Source: Acanthacorydalis orientalis
Lineage: Eukaryota > Arthropoda > Insecta > Megaloptera > Corydalidae
DNA: 64,000 bases
Reading direction: 5' to 3'
NCBI GenBank assembly: GCA_034766995.1
Contig: CM068315.1
Location: forward strand, 53,146,556 to 53,210,555
Shown: piece after piece, positions 61,702-64,000 of the stretch
Layout: each line of letters starts with the position of its first letter
Numbering within the stretch: position 1 is the first letter of the stretch
Notes under the pieces: generated by a model
Database searches by the model: none
Seen by the model: only the letters and a program-made list of their open reading frames with translations
Told to the model about the DNA's origin: nothing
Position numbers and translations under genes: made by a program

Positions 61702-62977
61702 ACGAGGGCAGTTTAAAGAGTAACTTGGATCGTGTATACGCTGAGGGTGAGGGGACAACTATACATGTTTTTATATAGTTTCATCCATTTTCGTACTGCA
61801 TGTGAAGTCGCAAGTCAGTTCGCCATTGATTCTTCGCTCAATAATTGTTCAACACAAGCGTTTCGTGCGAAAGTGTATCGAATGGATTAAATCGGAATTC
61901 GAGGTGTGACTCGGTTCTTTTTTTTGGAAGGGAAAACAGTGTAAGTAATCCATGAGAGGATATTTTCATTATCAGGTGAATTTAGTCTAACTTATGAAAT
62001 CGTTCGACGGGCGAGAGTTCGGGGTGAATGAATTTAAACATGATAGAAGGAGAATCGAGGGTGCACCACGCTCAAGAGGTCCGAGAATAGCTGTCACGCC
62101 AGAAATCGTCGACGAAGTCTACGATACGGTTTTGTCTAACCGGCGAGTGAAATAGTAGAGGTGACAGGCATCCCACTCGGCGAACATATTTCATTTTGTG
62201 TAATGGATTGCGCACGAAAAACCTTTTCGCAAGATGGATGCCGGCGTTTGCTAACTGCAAAGCAAAAAAGAGTTCGTACGCGAACATAAGTTGAACTTGG
62301 GGACTGTACAAAAATAATCCAATGGATTTCATGTGCCGTTTTGTGACCATGGATGAAACTTGGATTCACTACAACACACCAGAACCGAAAATCCAATCAA
62401 AACAGTGGATTGAACGCAATGAAACGGCTCCGATGAAGACAGAGTTCACTCAGCTGGAAATGTGATGACGGCTGGTTTCTGGGATAGGAAAGAAATCCTC
62501 TTGATAGACTATCTTCAGAAGGGAAAAACAGTTACTGGCCGAAAGTACGCAGCACGTTGGAGAAATTGAAACCACATCACGGGAAAACGTCTCGAAATGG
62601 CTAAGAAAAGTGTTGTTTCACCATGACAGTGCGCTGGGTCATTCAAACGTTGTCGCTCAGCAAAAATTGATTAAAATGAAGTTAGGAATCGTTCCGCATC
62701 CACCGTATTCACTTGATCTGGCTCGCTTGGATTTCCATCTGTTTCCAAAACTCGAAAGTTTCTCGATAGAAAGCGATTTGGGTCGAATGAAGCAGGCGAT
62801 AGAGACCGAAAACGGCTATTTCGAGAACTTCGTAGAAACCCACTTCCGGAAGTGAATCGTAAAGCTAGAGAAACGTCGACGCGAGTTGAGCTTCGAGGCG
62901 ACTATGTCGAAAAATTGAATGAAAGTGAAGCTGCTGTCTCTAGTACCGAACCAAGCTACTCTTCAAACCGCCCAGGC
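61702..62977 (+). mobile_element. Near full-length mariner, 1276 bp, decayed
   Basis: 27-bp inverted ends at 61702-61728 (ACGAGGGCAGTTTAAAGAGT...) and 62951-62977 (reversed, GCCTGGGCGGTTTGAAGAGT...). The typical mariner length is retained. TA duplication is no longer clear at the right. Confidence 0.85.
61880..62914 (+). pseudogene. mariner transposase remnant
   Basis: Blocks in shifting frames: DRRRIEGAPRSRGPRIAVTP, EIVDEVYDTVLSNRRVK, RFVTMDETWIHYNTPEPKIQ-SKQW (first Asp), VLFHHDSALGHSNVV (second Asp, with a Ser/Gly-altered N-A-P-x-H motif), PHPPYSLDLARLDFHLFPKL (third Asp), then RGDYVEK. Multiple stops and frameshifts. The third motif ends with LD-FHLF, so the DD34D triad positions are still visible. 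Confidence 0.8.
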
Positions 62978-63738
62978 AGAGCAATGCTGCCAGCCACACG
63001 ACAAGGACAATTCCACGCAAACAAAATAAAACCCGCTGTAGGTTTGGGCCGATAGAAAACTGTAAACGTGCACACATACATTCATCGTTTTCACACCCGT
63101 AACAGATACATTTAGTGGTAGGATTACTTCTAGGAATATTGATTTATCATGTTACCCTCGCTACTCGTGATGTGCAATGCAATTCAGGGTGTATGAAATG
63201 TGCTCGATACAGTAAACGTGTATCTGGTATATTTGGTGTTTTATTGCGCGTCAACTGATTTGGTTATATGCGTTATAAACTGGGAAAGCTTAAAGTGAAA
63301 CACGAACTTTCGTACAAGATTTATTTACACATGAAAAAGTACTTACTTTCCTGAACGTTTCCTTAAATTACTCTATTAACTGTGTATTTAGACGGTTAAT
63401 GTGATGTTTATTGCAGACTGTACAACTTTATTAAATGCCTTTAGACACACATTTACAATAATCAATTATGAAAAAATTATAATTTCTCATTTTCATCACA
63501 CAATAACGAGGATTTTTAATTCAGGAAATTAATTAAAAATTTTAAAGAATAATACAATAAATCTAAACAAGGAAAATTCATGAATTTAAAATTTAATACA
63601 TAACTCAGATATATCGATTAAAAATTAATTCATACTGATTATATCTGTAAGTAAGTAATTACGAAAATTAACGATTTGAATAAACTAAAAATCAATTAAT
63701 TCTAATCCGACATTCAACACTCTTACCCACATACACAC

Positions 63739-63784
<46 letters not shown>

Positions 63785-64000
63785 GTGTGTGTAATGTATT
63801 TGGTTTCAAGTTTCAAGTTATTTGAAAACTTTATCAACTTTGAAAACTTTTTAGCATTTAAAATAGTTGTCTGGAGAATTTTAAATGTTTTAATATATTT
63901 CGCGTTAATTCGTATGAAGTTGATCTATTTTATTGGAATCAATTTGGAGACAAGTTATTAAGAAGACAATTATCCTAACAAATAACGAGAACTGCGCGAT
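62978..64000. other. Noncoding right edge
   Basis: AT-rich, with a (TA)n array at 63740-63782 flanked by ACACACAGATA and its inverse TATCTGTGTGT. No exon or RNA gene seen. Confidence 0.6.

Overview
This is nuclear DNA from an animal, almost certainly an insect. Coding exons are split by GT-AG introns. The DNA is strongly AT-rich and full of (TA)n arrays. There are many decayed Tc1/mariner, piggyBac and DUF4817-type DNA transposons and two mitochondrial DNA insertions. The order cannot be fixed from the sequence alone. There are no operons, CRISPR arrays or phage genes.

Layout. Positions 243-11094 (minus strand) hold a complete REV3 gene, the catalytic subunit of DNA polymerase zeta, in nine exons. 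The exon lengths sum to 6888 nt, an exact multiple of three (2295 codons plus stop). All nine exons join in phase, and the conserved polymerase, REV7-binding and C-terminal cysteine motifs are present. An internally deleted piggyBac copy lies in one of its introns. Positions 11.1-24.7 kb hold no recognisable host exon. They contain a DUF4817-type transposase tail, a GC-rich Helitron-like end, a Tc1 element with double (IR/DR) ends carrying a small nested insertion, and a perfect-arm hairpin at 18.25 kb.

Positions 24737-55904 (minus strand) are the last two coding exons of a MAX-dimerization (MXD/MAD/MXI1-like) transcription factor, separated by an intron of about 30.7 kb. Its earlier exons, including the bHLH, must lie beyond the right edge or in parts I could not recognise. 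Nested inside that intron, on the opposite strand at 48.7-52.2 kb, is an apparently intact six-exon SLC17-family membrane transporter of about 470 aa. The rest of the giant intron collects mariner copies of several lineages, a second piggyBac remnant, LINE pieces, a 16S rRNA numt, a cytochrome b numt joined to a mariner fragment, a mariner fragment inside a DUF4817-type transposon, and a double palindrome at 45.7 kb. Positions 56-64 kb hold a DUF4817-type/mariner chimera, a 5'-truncated mariner and a near full-length mariner with decayed coding sequence.

The three host genes (translesion DNA synthesis, E-box transcription control, small-anion transport) have no evident functional link. I found no clear new biological system. 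The most notable observations are the nested gene in the giant MXD intron, the layered transposon junctions, the overlapping palindromes, and the frequent contact between Tc1/mariner ends and (TA)n arrays.
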